From assembly GCA_900541485.1 (NCBI GenBank), contig UQJW01000018.1:1-9222 (forward strand): a DNA stretch of 9,222 nucleotides, in the 5' to 3' direction. Below, one piece after another: positions 1-6,801 of this stretch; within the stretch, counting starts at the first letter, position 1, and every line of letters starts with the position of its first letter. The position numbers were made by a program, and so were the translations under genes. The notes under the pieces are model-generated. The model was not told where the DNA came from. It did no database searches and saw only the letters and a program-made list of their open reading frames with translations. This DNA comes from an uncultured Dialister sp. (GTDB lineage Bacteria; Bacillota; Negativicutes; Veillonellales; Dialisteraceae).

Positions 1-97
1 GGTATTAAATACCTGCCTGTCATTCTTGAACGGTCGTAAAAAGCGGTCGGGAATATCGTTATAAAAAAGTACGGGGTAGAGTGAAGAATCCGGGCAG
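1..97 (+). repeat. Palindromic dispersed repeat, forward copy with enlarged tip
   Basis: Outer arms CTGCC (13-17) and GGCAG (93-97) and inner arms ATTCTT and AAGAAT frame this copy. Bases 1-32 match 8878-8909 at 29 of 32 positions, and GTGAAGAATCC at 81-91 recurs at 8912-8922. In the right-hand copy only two bases separate these halves; here there are 48 (33-80), so the tip of the hairpin is about 46 bases longer. Inside lies a direct repeat of CGGTCG (31-36 and 44-49). The element is probably cut by the window edge. It looks like a REP/MITE-type non-coding repeat; no transposase is present. Confidence 0.7.
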
Positions 98-123
98 AGT
101 ATGTGAGTATTAAATGCATTTTC

Positions 124-197
124 CGATATCCTATGCCGGATTCTTACCGCTTCCGTTGGTCTGCCCGCCGCTCAAAAATGACGGCAGAGGTGAATTG
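124..197 (-). repeat. Palindromic dispersed repeat, reverse-oriented copy
   Basis: CGATATCC (124-131), TGCCGGATTCTT (134-145) and the 29-base stretch 169-197 all recur in the same order at 8760-8865; the 29-base part matches at 27 positions. TGCCG..ATTCTT pairs imperfectly with AAAAATGACGGCA (174-186). Read on the minus strand it has the same GTCATTNTTGA..AAGAATCC layout as the copy at 1-97, so the two are inverted members of one family. The middle 23 bases (146-168) have no counterpart in the right-hand copy. Confidence 0.7.
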
Positions 198-236
198 TAT
201 TTCGAAACGTTGATAACGATTTCATGAAACCGCGGG

Positions 237-265
237 TAGAAACTTAAAAAATAAAATTATATACT
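237..265 (+). promoter_or_regulatory. Candidate promoter of the binding-protein gene
   Basis: TAGAAA (237-242) and TATACT (260-265) are separated by 17 bases, 37 bases before the chosen start. The -35 matches the consensus at four of six positions and the -10 at five of six. The same TAGAAA hexamer with the same spacing stands before the TonB-dependent receptor gene. Located by eye only. Confidence 0.5.
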
Positions 266-302
266 GAATACAGATTGTCATAGAGCAGAAATGAGGAGTG
301 AA

Positions 303-1277
303 ATGAATCTTTCTAAAATAGGGAAACTTTTTATGAATATCGCTTTGGTGTGCGGCCTTCTTGCCGTCGCAGGGTGCGGTATTCCTGCCGAAAAAGACGG
401 GGCTTCCGTTGCCTATCAGGTGACTGATGAATTCGGGCATACTCTTACTTTTACGAAAAAACCGGAACGGATTTATGCCTCCACCTTGGGACTGAATGAA
501 ATACTGATTCATCTCGTCGATTCCGGACGGATTACCGCACTTCCGCAGGAGGCGTACGATGAAAAGGATTCGCTGATTTATGAAGAGGCGCAAAAGGTGG
601 GAAGAAAATTACCGGAAACGCTCAGTACGGAACAGATTCTGGCGCTGAAACCGGACCTTGTAATCATGCAGACCGCGGGCGACAGGGATAAAGCTGCCAC
701 ACTCCGTGATATGGGGATACCTGTTTGCGAGATGAAACCTGCCCTGAATTATGAGGGCGTGGTCAGTCATATCCGCATGACCGCACAGGCGGTAGGGGAA
801 GAAGAAAAGGGCCAGGAAATGCTCCGTGAGATGGAGAAAAAGCTTGAAAAAGTCAGGACGACGCTCTCTTCCATTCCCGAAGAGGACAGAAAAATTCTTA
901 TGGCCTATTCCATGAACGGCGTTTTCGGAAGTAAAGACGGCTTGTTTCATCAGATTTGTACCATGGCGGGCGTGAAAAACGGAGCGGCTCTGGGAGGATT
1001 GGAACGGGGCGGTCATCTTTCGAAAGAAAAAATTCTTGCCGTTAACCCCGACTATTTCCTTTTTCCCGAGAGGGCATTTGTCAGCCGCACGGGCGAGGAT
1101 ATTGACGGCTACATAGAGGAAGTACTGTCCGATCCTGCTTTGCAGGGAGTGAAGGCCGTGCAAAAAAAACAGATTATAAAAATAAAAGACCGGTACCGCT
1201 ATGCATCATCCCAATATTTTGCAGATGCGGTTTATGAAATAGCATCCCGGGTCTATCCCGGTGCATTCGGCAAATAA
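303..1277 (+). CDS. ABC transporter substrate-binding lipoprotein (iron-chelate/cobalamin type)
   Basis: A 324-residue binding protein of the Peripla_BP_2 / BtuF-FecB family, which captures a siderophore-, haem- or corrinoid-type ligand in the envelope and hands it to an inner-membrane ABC importer. The signal peptide is basic then hydrophobic (residues 1-24) and ends in the lipobox VAGC, with Cys25 as the likely lipidated residue. Family marks are VTDEFGHTLTF followed by KPERI (53-57), LSTEQILALKPDLVI (about 107-121) at the end of the first lobe, and GGHLSKEKILAVNPDYFLF in the second lobe. The start at 303 is chosen because GAGGAG (293-298) lies four bases upstream; an in-frame ATG at 291 has no such site and would place the Shine-Dalgarno inside the gene. 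No permease or ATPase gene is adjacent and a terminator follows directly, so it is a single-gene unit. The ligand cannot be read from the sequence; manganese/zinc-type ligands are less likely. Confidence 0.88.
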   Translation: MNLSKIGKLFMNIALVCGLLAVAGCGIPAEKDGASVAYQVTDEFGHTLTFTKKPERIYASTLGLNEILIHLVDSGRITALPQEAYDEKDSLIYEEAQKVGRKLPETLSTEQILALKPDLVIMQTAGDRDKAATLRDMGIPVCEMKPALNYEGVVSHIRMTAQAVGEEEKGQEMLREMEKKLEKVRTTLSSIPEEDRKILMAYSMNGVFGSKDGLFHQICTMAGVKNGAALGGLERGGHLSKEKILAVNPDYFLFPERAFVSRTGEDIDGYIEEVLSDPALQGVKAVQKKQIIKIKDRYRYASSQYFADAVYEIASRVYPGAFGK

Positions 1278-1281
1278 GAGA

Positions 1282-1311
1282 AACGGCTTTTCTGCGGAAG
1301 AGCCGTTTTTT
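1282..1311 (+). terminator. Rho-independent terminator of the binding-protein gene
   Basis: An 11-base-pair stem (AACGGCTTTTC 1282-1292 with GAAGAGCCGTT 1297-1307, one G-U pair) closes a TGCG tetraloop and runs into six T (1306-1311). It starts four bases after the stop codon. Confidence 0.93.
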
Positions 1312-1390
1312 GACGGAACAGGGATAGCGGGAACGATTTCGCTTTCTTTATATTTCTTTATAAAAACTATCTATAAGAAATAGAGACCTC

Positions 1391-1426
1391 AAAAGTTATG
1401 AAATACTGTCATAACTTTTTCTTTTT
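1391..1426 (+). terminator. Terminator-like hairpin, function uncertain
   Basis: AAAAGTTATGA (1391-1401) and TCATAACTTTT (1409-1419) form a perfect 11-pair stem with the loop AATACTG, followed by a T-rich run to 1426. It lies 80 bases past an already good terminator and about 230 bases before the next gene. It could be a back-up terminator, the end of a short untranslated RNA, or a leader attenuator. The A-rich 5' side lets it also work on the minus strand. Confidence 0.55.
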
Positions 1427-1459
1427 GTCCGAAAAAGGAGATAAAAAGAATGCTGTTAT

Positions 1460-1476
1460 TCTGATTTAGAATCAGA
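1460..1476. promoter_or_regulatory. 17-base palindrome, possible operator
   Basis: TCTGATT (1460-1466) and AATCAGA (1470-1476) are perfect inverted arms around TAG, in the leader of the permease gene about 180 bases before its start. The size and symmetry suit a dimeric repressor, but I know no regulator with this site and did not find a second copy. Confidence 0.35.
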
Positions 1477-1653
1477 GTTATGAAAATAAGTTTATATAAC
1501 AGAATAAAGAATAGGTTATATAGAGATTAGTTATTTTATTCCTCTTTATCGTTCATGATATTATTTTGAGGAAATTAGGACAGACATAACAACAATAACG
1601 AATCTGGCCATCACGAGAACTATACCCATGTATTTCAGGTATGGAGGAAACCT

Positions 1654-2904
1654 ATGGCTTTATTATCTTTATTTTCGTTGGCAGGCGCCATTTTTCTCGG
1701 ATTTTTCCGCAAAATGAATACAGGACTGGTTTGTATCGGTTTTGCGCTTTTACTCGGAAAAATCGCAGGCATGGCCGATCGTGACATCATCGGCGGCTTT
1801 AACTACTCGTTATTTCTTATGCTTCTCGGCGTGACGTATCTGTTCGGGCTTGCGGAAATCAACGGGACACTGAAACTTTTGACACGGAAAATCACCGTAC
1901 TGGCAGGAAAACATACCTACATGATTCCTGTGGTGATGTATGTTTTTGCCACCGTTTTGTCCGCACTGGGACCGGGAACGATTCCGACGACGGCGATTAT
2001 GATGGTATTCGGCATGACCCTTGCGGTGGAAATGAAAATCAATCCGGCCATGCTGGCAGCCATTATTTTCCTCGGTGCGGCGGGAGGCGGTATGTCACCT
2101 CTGGCGGCGACAGGCATTATCGGACTTGACCTTTGCCAGGGATTTGGACTTACCGGCATCGAACTGCCCCTTCTTGTGAACGGCGTATTATCTTCCACCG
2201 TTTATGCGGCCCTTGTGTATGTCGCATTTGGCGGTTATAAATTGAAATCCGACGTGGTTTTACAATTTTCCGATATTCCTGCTTTTAATAAAGAGCAGAT
2301 TATTACTCTTATCGGAATAGCGGTTATGGTGGGATTGGTCATGCTTTTCAAAGTCAATGTGGGACTTGCCAGTTTCACGGTGGCCATGGTTCTTTCATTC
2401 CTTCGTGTGTCCGATGAAGAGCAGGCTTTGAAAAAGATTCCCTGGGGTACACTGCTTCTGATTTGCGGTGTCGGTGTCCTCATGAATGTCATTATTGCTC
2501 TCGGCGGAATTGACTTGCTTTCCGCATCGCTTGCCTCCGTGATGAGTGCAAAAACGGCGACAACAATTCTCGGAGTAACGGCAGGCGTCATGTCCTGGTT
2601 TTCTTCCACTTCCGGTGTCGTCATGCCCACCCTTATACCGACCATTCCCCATATCATCCAGCAGATGAGTATTTCCGTAAATCCCGTCGAATGGGTGACG
2701 GCGATTTCCATGGTGTCCAATACGGCAGGCATCAGCCCTCTTTCCACGGGAGGAGCGCTTGCTCTTGCCGCTTATTCTGCAGAAGCGGGAGCCGCAGCAG
2801 GAGAACTGGACCGGCTCTTTATCAAAATGTTCAGTATTTCCGCAGCAGGAGTCGTTACACTTTCCATACTGGCCTACTTCGGATTCTACCGCTGGCTTCT
2901 CTGA
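1654..2904 (+). CDS. MatC-like dicarboxylate permease (SLC13/ion transporter superfamily)
   Basis: A 416-residue inner-membrane protein made almost entirely of hydrophobic segments (roughly 10-12), with short charged loops such as residues 194-214 and 250-262. The N-terminal half resembles the MatC N-terminal domain (dicarboxylate carrier). It carries a re-entrant-loop type signature GPGTIPTTA (106-114) and the glycine-rich GAAGGGMSPLAATG (141-154). The second half mirrors this with SSTSGVVMPTLIPT (317-330) and SNTAGISPLSTGG (355-367), as expected for the inverted two-repeat fold of this superfamily. Known relatives import malonate, succinate or similar C3-C4 diacids with cations; the actual substrate here is inferred only. 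GGAGG (1643-1647) six bases before the ATG fixes the start. It is flanked by terminators on both sides and has no metabolic partner gene, so it is transcribed alone. Confidence 0.85.
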   Translation: MALLSLFSLAGAIFLGFFRKMNTGLVCIGFALLLGKIAGMADRDIIGGFNYSLFLMLLGVTYLFGLAEINGTLKLLTRKITVLAGKHTYMIPVVMYVFATVLSALGPGTIPTTAIMMVFGMTLAVEMKINPAMLAAIIFLGAAGGGMSPLAATGIIGLDLCQGFGLTGIELPLLVNGVLSSTVYAALVYVAFGGYKLKSDVVLQFSDIPAFNKEQIITLIGIAVMVGLVMLFKVNVGLASFTVAMVLSFLRVSDEEQALKKIPWGTLLLICGVGVLMNVIIALGGIDLLSASLASVMSAKTATTILGVTAGVMSWFSSTSGVVMPTLIPTIPHIIQQMSISVNPVEWVTAISMVSNTAGISPLSTGGALALAAYSAEAGAAAGELDRLFIKMFSISAAGVVTLSILAYFGFYRWLL

Positions 2905-2920
2905 CTTTATGAAAATAAAA

Positions 2921-2948
2921 AAAACCGTCCGTAAAAGGGCGGTTTTTT
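2921..2948 (+). terminator. Rho-independent terminator of the permease gene
   Basis: AAAACCGTCC (2921-2930) pairs with GGGCGGTTTT (2937-2946, one G-U pair) around GTAAAA, followed by a T run ending at 2948, 16 bases after the stop codon. Confidence 0.92.
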
Positions 2949-3011
2949 GGTTTCATGAATGAAAAAACAGAATTTACTCTTGATAAATAAAAGAGGAAAC
3001 AGAATAAAAAA

Positions 3012-3040
3012 AGATAAATGAATAGAAAAATCATTTATTT
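3012..3040. promoter_or_regulatory. Inverted repeat upstream of the receptor promoter
   Basis: AGATAAATGA (3012-3021) and TCATTTATTT (3031-3040) are inverted arms, nine perfect pairs plus one G-T, separated by nine bases. It ends just upstream of the -35 hexamer, where an operator or activator site would lie. The region is very AT-rich, so chance is a real alternative. Confidence 0.3.
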
Positions 3041-3051
3041 TAATAAATACA

Positions 3052-3080
3052 TAGAAAAAAATAAATGTAGAGTATATAAT
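3052..3080 (+). promoter_or_regulatory. Promoter of the TonB-dependent receptor operon
   Basis: TAGAAA (3052-3057), 17-base spacer, then a perfect TATAAT (3075-3080), 35 bases before the start codon. The -35 is weak (four of six), and the surrounding bases are almost all A or T, as in an UP-element-rich promoter. The weak -35 would suit control by a regulator. Confidence 0.65.
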
Positions 3081-3115
3081 AAAGACAGTATTACAGATAA
3101 TCAGAGGAGGATATC

Positions 3116-5389
3116 ATGAAGAAAGATGTTTTAAAAGCCGGCGTGCTCGGCATGCTCGTGGCAGGCGTACCCTGTATAGGGGGGGTCAACGCTGCAGAAA
3201 TGCCCGTTTATTCCCTTGACGAGGTCGTTGTCACGGCGACAAGAACGATGAAAGAAATCCAAGAGGTGCCTTCGAGCATCAGCGTCATCACGGCGAAAGA
3301 CATGGAAAAGAAAAATATTCATACCGTCCGTGATGCCATCGGTCAGATGCCCGGTCTTTACATCAACAGGAAAGGCGACAGCAGCGAAATCAATTTGCGC
3401 GGTTTTGATACAACGAATATTCTTGTTCTTGTCGACGGCGTCCAGATGAACAGCACCTACAACAGCTCGGTGAATCTGAATGACATTCCGGTCGATAATA
3501 TCGAACGCGTCGAAGTACTCCGCGGAGCGGCATCTTCCATTTATGGTGGACATGCTGTCGGCGGTGTCGTCAATATTACGACAAAGGAAGCTAAAGAAGA
3601 AGGAACGACGGCAACGGCCAATCTTTCTTACGGTAGTCACGACACTTGGAAAAAGTCCGTTTACCTCCATTCAAAAGCCAATGAAAAATGGTCCTTCGGT
3701 ATGGGGTATGAAGAAAGAAAATCCGACGGATTCCGCGGCTTCTACAGGGCAGCTGCAGGGAAAAAGGGACAAAAAGCAGACTATACAGCCGATTTGCCTG
3801 TTCTGTCTGACGGAAGCTATGTCTATGGCGGTTGCGGTGAAAAATCGTGGAAGTATGAAGGGTATAACGCCTATGTGAAGTATGATATCAACGATACCCA
3901 GTCTCTCAAATATGCCTATGCCCATACGGAAAGCAACTATGCATATAACAATCCTTTCAGTTATGTAAAGGATGCGAATGGAAATATGGTATTCAGCGGC
4001 ACCGTAAAAACACAGAAGGGGGACATTTTAAAGCTTCCTACATCCCGTTTTTACGGATACCGTGGTGCAGGCGTGAAAGAAAGGCATATTCTTTCTTTCA
4101 AGGATACAGCCAATAAGTTGGAATCTTCCCTGAGCTATTCGCGGGATAAATATAACGGCTTTACCAGTGCTACTGTTGATAAGAAATATAAAAAAGCAGA
4201 TTGGGAAGGCGCCGGGGACTACTCGAGCCATCCTGAGAAAATTTACAATTTCAATTTGGAAAAAGCATGGGAAAAAGTGGGAGACAACCACACCATCGTA
4301 GCGGGACTGAATTTGAAACAGGAAGAAATGGACCAGGACAGATTCAGCCTTTCCCGGTGGAAAGATAAGGATTCAAAAACAAAATACTATGCCCATGATA
4401 AGGGCAAAGTAAAAAATATGGCACTTTATGTCCAGGACGAATGGAAAGTTTCCGATCCTGCAACGGTCTATTTGGGCGTACGGTATGACCGGTTCCAAAA
4501 AGGAGACGGCCATTTCTGGAAAGACGAGGGAAAAGACAAGGTAAAAGACAAGGGATATGACTATTCCTCAAAAGGAAAAACCTACAATGAAATCAGCCCG
4601 AAAGTAGCTTTCAGCTACCAGGCCGATGAAAATACAAACTACTATGTATCCTACGGACATTCCTTCAATCCGCCGCCGCTTTACAATATTTACCGCTATG
4701 GCGGAAGCGGTATGGGGAACGTAATCCCTAATCCCGGCTTGGATCCGGAAACATCGGATACCTATGAAATCGGGGTTAAGAAAAAAATATCCGATAAAAC
4801 GAATGTATCGTTCAATGCCTACTTGGTAAAAACAAAAGATAAAATTGCATACAACTATTTCTATAAGTATGAAGATGAGTTAGATAAAAAGACAGGCAAG
4901 ATGAAAAAGGTAAGAAAGACTGATCATAAACAGTATGTCAACTACGGAGAAGAAAAGCGGCGTGGTGTGGAACTCGAACTCACCCATTCTTTCAATGAAA
5001 ATCTGTCGGGGTATATGAACTGGGCATGGCAAATTGGGAAGTTGAGCGGTCCTGCCATTCCCGATACAAAATTTGAAAATGCTTACTCCGGTAGAGTAAA
5101 CCACGATATACCGAAGCATATTTTCCATGCCGGTCTCGGTTGGAAAAAAGATAAGCTGAACCTGCTCCTTGACTGTGAATATGTGAGTGCCAGAATGTCT
5201 CCCGGGGAACCGACCGACGAGTACGGGGCGAGAGACCAATACTTCCTTGTCAATACGGCTGTCAACTATGACCTCACGAAAGATTGCACTCTCCAGCTGG
5301 CTGTAGATAACCTGCTGGACCGTACTTATTACTGTGAAGAAGCCACGGACGGAAGAACTTATACGTTCAGTGTGACATACAGAATGTAA
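3116..5389 (+). CDS. TonB-dependent outer-membrane receptor (iron-chelate/cobalamin class)
   Basis: A 757-residue receptor that imports a bulky chelate through the outer membrane using TonB/ExbBD energy. A signal peptide (1-26, cleavage likely after VNA) precedes the TonB box DEVVVTATR (35-43). The plug domain follows (about 46-157) with INLRGFD, VLVDGVQ and the hallmark IERVEVLRG..SSIYG..AVGGVVNI (about 129-155). The rest is a 22-strand barrel with long extracellular loops rich in Lys, Asp and Tyr. Late barrel marks include SFNPPPLY (about 516-523), NPGLDPETSDTYEIG (about 538-552), and the DNLLDRTYY and YTFSVTYRM C-terminal strands. It ends in Met rather than the aromatic residue usual at the end of outer-membrane barrels. 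AGAGGAGG (3103-3110) five bases before the ATG fixes the start. Nearest known relatives are CirA/FepA/BtuB-like receptors; the ligand is not decidable. A small exported protein follows after 15 bases in the same operon. Confidence 0.93.
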   Translation: MKKDVLKAGVLGMLVAGVPCIGGVNAAEMPVYSLDEVVVTATRTMKEIQEVPSSISVITAKDMEKKNIHTVRDAIGQMPGLYINRKGDSSEINLRGFDTTNILVLVDGVQMNSTYNSSVNLNDIPVDNIERVEVLRGAASSIYGGHAVGGVVNITTKEAKEEGTTATANLSYGSHDTWKKSVYLHSKANEKWSFGMGYEERKSDGFRGFYRAAAGKKGQKADYTADLPVLSDGSYVYGGCGEKSWKYEGYNAYVKYDINDTQSLKYAYAHTESNYAYNNPFSYVKDANGNMVFSGTVKTQKGDILKLPTSRFYGYRGAGVKERHILSFKDTANKLESSLSYSRDKYNGFTSATVDKKYKKADWEGAGDYSSHPEKIYNFNLEKAWEKVGDNHTIVAGLNLKQEEMDQDRFSLSRWKDKDSKTKYYAHDKGKVKNMALYVQDEWKVSDPATVYLGVRYDRFQKGDGHFWKDEGKDKVKDKGYDYSSKGKTYNEISPKVAFSYQADENTNYYVSYGHSFNPPPLYNIYRYGGSGMGNVIPNPGLDPETSDTYEIGVKKKISDKTNVSFNAYLVKTKDKIAYNYFYKYEDELDKKTGKMKKVRKTDHKQYVNYGEEKRRGVELELTHSFNENLSGYMNWAWQIGKLSGPAIPDTKFENAYSGRVNHDIPKHIFHAGLGWKKDKLNLLLDCEYVSARMSPGEPTDEYGARDQYFLVNTAVNYDLTKDCTLQLAVDNLLDRTYYCEEATDGRTYTFSVTYRM

Positions 5390-5404
5390 CGGAAAGGAAG
5401 TTTC

Positions 5405-5854
5405 GTGAAAAGATATAAAAACCTAAAAACTGCTCTTCTCATCTTTGCCGCCTGCGTGACTCTCGGCGGAGCGGCAGAGGCGAGACGGGAAGAACCTGCT
5501 GCGGTTCCGGCGGAATTAAAGGGAACATCGCCGCACAATCCGCAGGTTTCCCGATACTACCTTGATGAACTTGTCAAAGCGGGGAAAATGACAAAGGCGG
5601 AAGCGGAAAAAACGGAAGTCTATATGATTTTCCGCCATGCGAGACGTATGCAGGACCTCAAAGAAGTGGAGGACTATGACAGGGAAGCCCGCCGGGCCTA
5701 TATGAAACACAAAAGAGAACTCCGCGGAAATCCTTTGGAAGAATACGCCGCCTATTGCGGATTCACCATGGAAAGAGCGAAAGAACTGATAGATGCCATG
5801 CATGATTCCGACAAAGGAACGAGGCAGTATAACGCTTATAAAAATAAGAAATAA
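5405..5854 (+). CDS. Small exported protein of unknown function, co-transcribed with the receptor
   Basis: A 149-residue protein I do not recognise. It starts with GTG; AAGGAAG (5394-5400) lies four bases upstream and no ATG competes. Residues 1-26 form a signal peptide (basic MKRYKNLK, hydrophobic stretch, AEA before Arg27). Cys17 after FAA could alternatively be a lipidation site, although Phe at -3 is poor for that. The mature part is highly charged and helical: YYLDELVKAGKMTKAEAEKTEVYM (about 51-74) has the helix-turn-helix look of short secreted DUF2680-like proteins. An Arg/Lys/Glu-rich helix (76-104) and a C-terminal segment with a lone Cys follow. The 15-base gap to the receptor and the absence of a promoter between them say one mRNA. 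A periplasmic accessory to the receptor is a guess from context alone. Confidence 0.78.
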   Translation: MKRYKNLKTALLIFAACVTLGGAAEARREEPAAVPAELKGTSPHNPQVSRYYLDELVKAGKMTKAEAEKTEVYMIFRHARRMQDLKEVEDYDREARRAYMKHKRELRGNPLEEYAAYCGFTMERAKELIDAMHDSDKGTRQYNAYKNKK

Positions 5855-5888
5855 AAAAGAAATACAGGGAAGACCATTCCTGTATTTC
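5851..5888 (-). terminator. Terminator for the minus-strand gene
   Basis: GAAATACAGG (5859-5868) pairs perfectly with CCTGTATTTC (5879-5888). On the minus strand the stem is followed by a run of six T (complement of 5853-5858), so it serves the gene ending at 5958. On the plus strand there is no T run after it. The run overlaps the stop codon of the plus-strand gene. Confidence 0.8.
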
Positions 5889-5894
5889 CAAATG

Positions 5895-5927
5895 AAAAGC
5901 ACTATCCTGAAACGGGTAGTGCTTTTT
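5895..5927 (+). terminator. Terminator for the receptor operon
   Basis: AAAAGCACTATCC (5895-5907) pairs with GGGTAGTGCTTTT (5914-5926, one G-U pair) around TGAAAC and runs into T. It is 40 bases after the stop codon. The A-rich left side makes it partly usable in the other direction. Confidence 0.88.
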
Positions 5928-5957
5928 ATGTATGATTTGAAAAAGTAAAGAAACCGG

Positions 5958-6689
5958 TTATTTGGCAGGCGGAGCAAGGCGGCCGCTTTCCACTTCGTCT
6001 TTTAAATACTGAAAGATGACTTTAATCGGAACGGCTTTGGGAAGAGGTCCCCATTTTGCCGTGCCTGCGGTATGAAGCTTGATTTTCCCGTCCGGTGTAT
6101 ATTCCGTCGCCGATAAAAGCATAATTCTCTTATGGGCCATATTCATCTTTACGCGGTAGATGGTGTTGTCGGGACCGTTTTCCGTATTCGGGATTTGTGC
6201 ATACATCCAAAAAGTGGCGTATCCGTCTTTATAGGTGGTCCGCTTTCTGTCGATATAATAAGAAGAGTGGGAGTTGGGATTTTTGTACATTAAGAGCCAA
6301 CTGCTGTTTTGCGGATCCGGCATTTCGGCTTGGATATAATGTTGATAAATACTTTTGCCTACTGTACCGGAAAGAACGGGGTTCCATTTGGACGGGGAAT
6401 TTTCTTGTTTTTGTTCCAAGAGAATCTTGCCGTCTTTGGCACGGGTTACAAAAGACAGAGAGCGCCAAAGCCGTTTTGACGGATCGAATTGGAGCGTGGA
6501 AAAGGTATCTTTTTCATCGCCGGCCAGGCAGATATCGATAGAAGATAATTGCCCGTCTGTCCGGTAAGAGTCGGTGTCGATAAAAACATTCGGAAAGGCT
6601 ATGTCATTGACCCAGTTTACGGCGGATACGGGAGTGCCGGAAAACAGTAAAAAAGCAGATAAAAGTAAACAGTATTTTTTTCGCATCAT
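5958..6689 (-). CDS. Exported protein with an internally duplicated ~95-residue domain
   Basis: A 243-residue exported protein. The ATG at 6689 is chosen because AAAGGG (6695-6700) lies five bases upstream on the minus strand; an in-frame GTG at 6707 has no binding site. Residues 1-23 form a signal peptide (MMRKK, hydrophobic core, VSA). The mature part appears to be two copies of one beta-rich domain, 26-118 and 131-228. Each begins with Trp and then has a [FY]ID motif (36-38, 145-147), a DG pair (45-46, 155-156), [KP]DGKI at about 85-89 and 199-203, a Trp (102, 213) and a closing aromatic segment (IYQHY, IFQYL). Its pattern recalls surface-adhesin-E-like (Adhesin_E) domains common in Negativicutes, but this is a weak resemblance and no function is assigned. 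It is monocistronic, convergent with the receptor operon and divergent from the helix-turn-helix gene. Confidence 0.82.
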   Translation of the reverse strand: MMRKKYCLLLSAFLLFSGTPVSAVNWVNDIAFPNVFIDTDSYRTDGQLSSIDICLAGDEKDTFSTLQFDPSKRLWRSLSFVTRAKDGKILLEQKQENSPSKWNPVLSGTVGKSIYQHYIQAEMPDPQNSSWLLMYKNPNSHSSYYIDRKRTTYKDGYATFWMYAQIPNTENGPDNTIYRVKMNMAHKRIMLLSATEYTPDGKIKLHTAGTAKWGPLPKAVPIKVIFQYLKDEVESGRLAPPAK

Positions 6690-6719
6690 CTTTGCCCTTT
6701 CGTGCACGGAGATTTATTT

Positions 6720-6801
6720 TTGGTATACAATAGGAAAAGAAACGGTACGACAAAGGGAATGCCCCGCCGTATTTCGTGATATTCTTTTTTTATTATACCA
6801 A
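6720..6801. promoter_or_regulatory. Mirrored TTGGTATA boxes in the divergent promoter region
   Basis: TTGGTATA (6720-6727) and its exact reverse complement TATACCAA (6794-6801) face each other between the two divergent genes. The right one contains the minus-strand extended -10. The left one gives a plus-strand extended -10 (TG at 6721-6722, TATACA at 6724-6729) without a good -35, which could drive the helix-turn-helix gene with a leader of about 120 bases. If so, the two transcripts overlap at their 5' ends. Confidence 0.4.

Larger units (their letters stand above)
1312..1653. other. Gene-free interval with three dyads
   Basis: About 340 AT-rich bases without a convincing coding frame. It holds an imperfect hairpin (1351-1362 with 1372-1382, one bulge), a perfect terminator-like hairpin (1391-1419) and a 17-base palindrome (1460-1476). 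From 1477 to 1640 I see AT-rich sequence with TATA-like strings but no -35/-10 pair good enough to name as the permease promoter. Confidence 0.6.

Noticed and set aside
212..230. Possible Fur box upstream of the binding-protein gene
   Set aside because: Only about 10 of 19 positions fit the classical consensus; a similar partial match at 3090-3108 before the receptor is no better.
2949..3115. Cobalamin riboswitch upstream of the receptor
   Set aside because: The leader is short and AT-rich, with no B12-box-like sequence and only about 30 bases after the predicted transcription start.
3131..3670. Long minus-strand frame inside the receptor gene
   Set aside because: It lies antisense to a clear TonB-dependent receptor, has no ribosome binding site and its translation shows no domain. 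The other long antisense frames (for example 609-1163, 2235-2747, 4880-5239) are rejected likewise.
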